Shown here: positions 48,146-51,526 of the stretch, piece after piece
Numbering within the stretch: the stretch's first letter is position 1
Layout of the letters: each line of letters opens with the position of its first letter
Source: Candidatus Atribacteria bacterium
GTDB taxonomy: Bacteria; Atribacterota; Phoenicimicrobiia; Phoenicimicrobiales; Stramentimicrobiaceae
DNA: 51,526 bases
Direction: 5' to 3'
Assembly (NCBI GenBank): GCA_018402425.1
Contig: JAGYIZ010000013.1
Coordinates: 1-51,526 of the forward strand
Made by a program: the position numbers and the translations under genes
The notes under the pieces: generated by a model
The model's input: only the letters and a program-made list of their open reading frames with translations
Databases searched by the model: none
Told to the model about the DNA's origin: nothing

Positions 48146-48978
48146 CAAAGTATGATTATGGTAAAAGTGAAGTAAACGCCTGTTTATCAGTACTTGTAGA
48201 ATTAATGACAATTTTAGGAGAATACCGTGATTCTATAGTATTGGTAGGTGGGTGGATTCCATATTTTCTTTTAGAAAATAGCAGGAACGAACATGTGGGA
48301 AGCCTTGATATTGATATTGCACTTGATTTTCAAAAAATTTCTAATAGTAGCTATAGAACAATTTTACAAATGTTGAAAAACAAAGGGTATCAAAAAGGAG
48401 ATCAGCAACCATTTATTTATTATAGGACAATCAAAAATGAAGAAGGCAGAGATGTAACAATAGAGATTGATTTATTAGCTGGAGAGTATGGTGGAACCAG
48501 TAAAAATCATCGTACTCAATTAATTCAAGATGTGCGAGCAAGAAAAGTTAGAGGATGTGATCTTGTTTTTGAACAATATCGTTCTTTACAAATTTCAGCA
48601 ACAATGCCTGATGGCTCTATAAATGAGGTAACTGTTAAGATTGCTGATATCATCCCATTTTTGGTAATGAAAGGAATGTCTATTTGGGAGCGCTATAAGG
48701 AGAAGGATGCTTATGACATTTACTTCACTATTTTAAATTATCCCGGAGGAATTCAAGAGTTAGTGAAAATATTTAAACCTGTTAGAACTGATAAACTTGT
48801 AAAAGAAGGACTTGGCAAAATTAAAGCAAAGTTCAAAGATGTGAATTCTATAGGTCCTGCATGGATAACTATTTTCCAGGACACTGGTGACGTTGAAGAA
48901 AAGGAATTAATCAAAAGAGATGCTTACGAAAGAATAAAAACTTTTATTGATAAGTTGGGTATAGAAGAATACAAATAA
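48139..48978 (+). CDS. AbiEii-like nucleotidyltransferase (toxin-like)
   Basis: The 279-residue protein is a nucleotidyltransferase of the AbiEii/AbiGii type. The P-loop-like GG is in VLVGGWIPY, followed by D57 and D59 in GSLDIDIAL, and a third acid D111 in EIDLLAG. A late KEKDAYDIYF stretch equals the K..RD..D motif of the family. Toxin members add nucleotides to tRNA or act in phage-abortive infection. It starts at GTG 48139 inside the stop region of the antitoxin-like gene, so the pair is translationally coupled. Confidence 0.75.
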   Translation: MVTKYDYGKSEVNACLSVLVELMTILGEYRDSIVLVGGWIPYFLLENSRNEHVGSLDIDIALDFQKISNSSYRTILQMLKNKGYQKGDQQPFIYYRTIKNEEGRDVTIEIDLLAGEYGGTSKNHRTQLIQDVRARKVRGCDLVFEQYRSLQISATMPDGSINEVTVKIADIIPFLVMKGMSIWERYKEKDAYDIYFTILNYPGGIQELVKIFKPVRTDKLVKEGLGKIKAKFKDVNSIGPAWITIFQDTGDVEEKELIKRDAYERIKTFIDKLGIEEYK

Positions 48979-48989
48979 GACAAAAGGAA

Positions 48990-49065
48990 AGTCAAAGGGA
49001 TCCACAATTAAAAAATAATACCCCAAGTATCTTGATAATAGCATAATCTGATCAATCAGGATAGT
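48990..49065 (+). repeat. Island repeat, copy B (truncated)
   Basis: Only the first third is kept: GGGATCCACAATTAAAAAAT, then ACCCCAAGTATCTTGATAAT and the ATCTGAT/ATCAGGAT hairpin. It ends at 49065, where the DUF3800 gene leader begins. Confidence 0.8.
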
Positions 49066-49134
49066 TCTAAATCTATCAAATATAAAAAAGCAAAGTAATG
49101 AAAATATTGGAAATAAGAATGAAGGGAGCAAAGG

Positions 49135-49917
49135 TTGTATATTGCTTATTATGATGAAGCAGGAGACGACGGATATCCAAAATATTCTTCACCATTGTTT
49201 GTTTTGTCTGCTGTTTATTTGCATTACTCAAATTGGAAAGATATTTTTGAAAATATTCGGAATTTTAGAAAACAATTAAAAAGAGATTACAATATTCCTG
49301 TGAAAATAGAATTTCACACCAGACATTTTGCTCTAAACAAGAATCCTTACAGGTCACTACAGATAAGCGATGATGATAGGCTGTCAATATTGAAACTTTT
49401 TTGTGAATTAATTTCTAATTTAGATATGCGAATAATAAATATAGTTATAAACAAGAAAAATGTAGTAACGAAAGATTATAATGTACTTGATAATGTTCTA
49501 AAATATTCTATTCAGAGGATAGAAAACGATTTAATAAAATCTTCAAAAAAATTTATGATAATTACAGATCAGGGCAGGATTGGAAAGATGAGGATGACTG
49601 CTAGAAAAATTCAAAAAATAAATTTTATCCCATCTAAATTTAATACAAAGCCATATAGGAAAGAGATTCAATCTTTAATTGAAGATCCATTACAAAAAGA
49701 TTCAAGAGAATCTTATTTTATTCAGATTGCTGACCTGATTTCCTTTATTATATATAATTATTCTATATATAAGCTAGGTATTAATGAATTTTCTAATAGA
49801 ATGCCAAAAAATTTGAATGAAATAACTTTTATTGAACTAATGGAAAGACTAAAAGGAAGTTTAAATTTAAATGCTACTAAATCTGATAAATATGGTGTAG
49901 TTTATTATCCAAAATAA
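49135..49917 (+). CDS. DUF3800 domain protein
   Basis: A 260-residue cytoplasmic protein with the DUF3800 hallmark DEAGDDG at the N-terminus (residues 6-12) and an ITDQGRIGKM segment, with an acidic pair late (QIADLISFI). The fold is RNase H-like, and members occur in defence islands, but no activity has been settled. The start TTG at 49135 has a GAAGGGAG about 6 bases away. Confidence 0.78.
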   Translation: MYIAYYDEAGDDGYPKYSSPLFVLSAVYLHYSNWKDIFENIRNFRKQLKRDYNIPVKIEFHTRHFALNKNPYRSLQISDDDRLSILKLFCELISNLDMRIINIVINKKNVVTKDYNVLDNVLKYSIQRIENDLIKSSKKFMIITDQGRIGKMRMTARKIQKINFIPSKFNTKPYRKEIQSLIEDPLQKDSRESYFIQIADLISFIIYNYSIYKLGINEFSNRMPKNLNEITFIELMERLKGSLNLNATKSDKYGVVYYPK

Positions 49918-50013
49918 AACACCACCTACGACGCATTCGCGCTTTCAGTGGTTCAATATCATAATATAATATTTATTTAAAAAAGTCAAATAAACTTAAT
50001 ATGAAACAATGTG

Positions 50014-50201
50014 AAATCAATGGGGTCTATAATTGAAAAATAATACCCCAGCTAATTTGAAAATTGAATAATCTGATAAATTAGGATAGTCAAATAACTT
50101 TCTTTATGCCAGAATAAGAACATATGGCCGAAGGAACATTTGTGGCTTATAGGGTTTGTCCAAAGACAATTACCTTGTTCGGGTGACTCGGCCTGAACTG
50201 C
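50014..50201 (+). repeat. Island repeat, copy C (longest)
   Basis: About 190 bases, 110 bases upstream of rhuM. TGGGGT (50020-50025) pairs with ACCCCA (50045-50050). ATCTGAT/ATTAGGAT at 50071-50088 is a hairpin with a G-T wobble where copies A and B have G-C. The sequence to 50201 matches copy A, and continues with CCGGATGTTCCTCGGCCTCT, which could pair with CGGCC at 50190-50193. Confidence 0.85.
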
Positions 50202-50310
50202 CGGATGTTCCTCGGCCTCTCCTTAGTCTAATGGGAAGATGCCTTTTAAGTGGCTATTATAGACAGGATAGGATTAAAGGTAAGGCCACAAAATAGGAAG
50301 AAGGGGAAAA

Positions 50311-51255
50311 ATGAAGAAAAAGAAACAAATTGCCAAACAAAACGAATTTACCGAATTTTTACTTTATAAATCTCCCAATGGCAAGGTTAAGGTAGAGATA
50401 TTTTTGCATAACGAAACTGTCTGGCTTACCCAAAAAAGAATGGCTGAACTTTTTGATGTAGGGGTTCCTGCTATTAACAAACACCTAACAAATATTTTCA
50501 AAAGTGGTGAGTTACAAGAAAAATCAGTTATTTCCAAAATGGAAATAACTGCCAGTGATGGAAAAACCTATAAGACAAAGTTTTATAATCTGGATGCCAT
50601 TATCTCAGTTGGATATCGAGTCAATTCAAAACAGGCAATCCATTTCCGTATTTGGGCAACTCAGGTATTAAAGGAATATATAATTAAGGGTTTTTCCATG
50701 GATGATGAAAGATTAAAAAATCCTGAAAGAATCTTTGGGCAAGATTATTTTGAAGAGTTATTAGCACGCATTCGGGATATTCGCAGTAGTGAGCGAAGAT
50801 TCTATCAAAAAATTACTGATATATATGCCCAGTGCAGTGCTGACTATGACCCAAATGAAAATATTACTAAAGAATTTTTTGCAACAGTTCAGAACAAGCT
50901 TCACTTTGCCATATCCGGTCAAACAGTAGCAGAAATTATTCATCAAAGGATTGATAGTAAGAAGAAAAATATGGGTTTGACAAACTGGAAAAATGCTCCT
51001 GATGGTCCTATCAGAAAATATGATGTTAGTATTGCCAAGAATTATCTCAATGAGAGAGAATTGGACCATTTGAACCGAATTGTAACTATGTATCTTGATT
51101 ATGCAGAGATGCAGGCAGAAAAACATAAAGTTATGCATATGAAAGATTGGGTAGAAAAATTAGACGCTTTTTTGAAATTTAACGAAAGAGATATTTTGCA
51201 AAATAGTGGGAAAATAAGTCATGAAATAGCTGTTGTATTAGCAGAAAGCGAATAG
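50311..51255 (+). CDS. RhuM-family virulence protein (ends at in-frame amber)
   Basis: RhuM proteins are widespread accessory proteins of unclear role, often found near type I restriction systems. The N-terminal half has the family pattern ETVWLTQKRMAELFDVG with INKHLTNIFKSGEL, then ITASDGKTYKTKFYNLDAII and GYRVNSKQAIHFRIWATQ. The frame stops at TAG (51253-51255) after AESE. Directly after it the same frame continues EKYRIIQDKEYISDFDKEV and ends at 51348, the usual family C-terminus. The TAG therefore replaces a Tyr codon. The protein lacks about 30 residues or is read through. Confidence 0.85.
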   Translation: MKKKKQIAKQNEFTEFLLYKSPNGKVKVEIFLHNETVWLTQKRMAELFDVGVPAINKHLTNIFKSGELQEKSVISKMEITASDGKTYKTKFYNLDAIISVGYRVNSKQAIHFRIWATQVLKEYIIKGFSMDDERLKNPERIFGQDYFEELLARIRDIRSSERRFYQKITDIYAQCSADYDPNENITKEFFATVQNKLHFAISGQTVAEIIHQRIDSKKKNMGLTNWKNAPDGPIRKYDVSIAKNYLNERELDHLNRIVTMYLDYAEMQAEKHKVMHMKDWVEKLDAFLKFNERDILQNSGKISHEIAVVLAESE

Positions 51256-51358
51256 GAGAAATACAGAATTATTCAGGATAAAGAATATATTTCTGATTTC
51301 GATAAAGAGGTAAAGAAATTATTAGATTCCAAAAAGAAGGAAGAATGAATTAATCTTT

Positions 51359-51460
51359 ATGTATTATAACGAAGATACTTTAGTGCAGGAAACAACTTTT
51401 GATTACTTGAAGAATCAACTCGGTTGGGAGATGGTATACATTGATATTAATACAGGTTGA
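51359..51460 (+). pseudogene. N-terminal fragment of a type I restriction HsdR subunit
   Basis: ATG at 51359 starts YNEDTLVQETTFDYLKNQLG followed by WEMVY, the opening of HsdR proteins, and ends at TGA after 34 codons. The rest of the roughly 1000-residue subunit is missing; the 66 bases after it to the window edge do not continue the frame. Confidence 0.7.
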
Positions 51461-51526
51461 TACAGGGGACGGTTGTTCATGCTCAGTAATTAAGTAACTT
51501 ATTTGATTAGGCAATTCGAGAGATTG

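Noticed and set aside
46815-50201. Integron-like attC sites between island genes
   Set aside because: The repeats lack the paired core sites RYYYAAC and GTTRRRY at the ends of an imperfect palindrome, and no tyrosine integrase is in the window.
1-51526. tRNA or rRNA genes
   Set aside because: No cloverleaf with GTTCRANNC arm and CCA-end, and no rRNA-like stretch, was found by eye.

Overview
The window is AT-rich, densely coded bacterial DNA with short intergenic gaps, frequent AGGAGG-type ribosome binding sites and many rho-independent terminators. The gene set points to an anaerobe: hybrid-cluster protein, two radical-SAM enzymes, a DUF362 ferredoxin-like protein and a TAXI-type TRAP receptor. 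A 1326-residue TamB-like protein implies an outer membrane, while several T-box leaders and a DhaL-DegV fusion are Firmicutes-like. A diderm low-GC lineage fits best (Atribacterota/JS1 or a Halanaerobiales-like diderm Firmicute). This placement is an inference; no rRNA or other marker lies in the window.

Layout. 1-7.6 kb: transport and catabolic genes (TAXI receptor, cyclase family, MBL-fold protein, NCS2 purine permease, TauE/SafE permease, gamma-glutamyltransferase, DUF3592). 7.7-8.3 kb: a truncated IS30-family element whose transposase N-terminus runs in frame into the C-terminal half of an RRM RNA-binding protein. 8.4-14.2 kb: hcp converging on a tamB-like gene whose 5' end is broken by frameshifts. 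14.2-16.5 kb: a possible small RNA on the minus strand, a Trp T-box, a second T-box half-unit, a 22-codon leader ORF and a TrpB2-type tryptophan synthase beta chain. 16.6-25 kb: DUF1893, MBL, DMT exporter, Na/Pi cotransporter, HtrA-like protease, a dihydroorotate-dehydrogenase-like pseudogene, a sigma-like HTH protein and glnA. 25.4-33.5 kb: DhaL-DegV protein, a fucose-isomerase-like protein, phosphoesterase, AmrS-like and a second radical-SAM protein, DUF362 and SDR. 33.5-39.3 kb: a minus-strand operon behind a T-box: amino-acid ABC transporter (permease, ATPase, permease, binding protein), aminotransferase and threonine-dehydratase-like enzyme. 39.4-42.1 kb: pyridoxal kinase, acyl-ACP thioesterase and patatin.

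42.2 kb to the end is an accessory island. It opens with a cluster of dispersed intergenic repeats, then holds a decayed COG2865-type ATP-binding protein, a type III-like restriction helicase broken by at least five indels, an unknown membrane protein, an AbiE-like pair whose first protein carries a PD-(D/E)XK-like domain, a DUF3800 protein, a RhuM protein with an in-frame amber codon, and an HsdR N-terminal fragment. Three copies of a roughly 180-nt repeat with RNA-like hairpins sit immediately upstream of the AbiE-like pair, the DUF3800 gene and the rhuM gene. Decay elsewhere (tamB 5' end, DHOD-like gene, IS30-RRM chimera) shows that pseudogenes are not confined to the island.

The most interesting items are the IS30-RRM in-frame chimera, the three-copy structured repeat that punctuates the island, the nuclease-domain AbiE-like pair, and the layered leader in front of the trpB2 gene.
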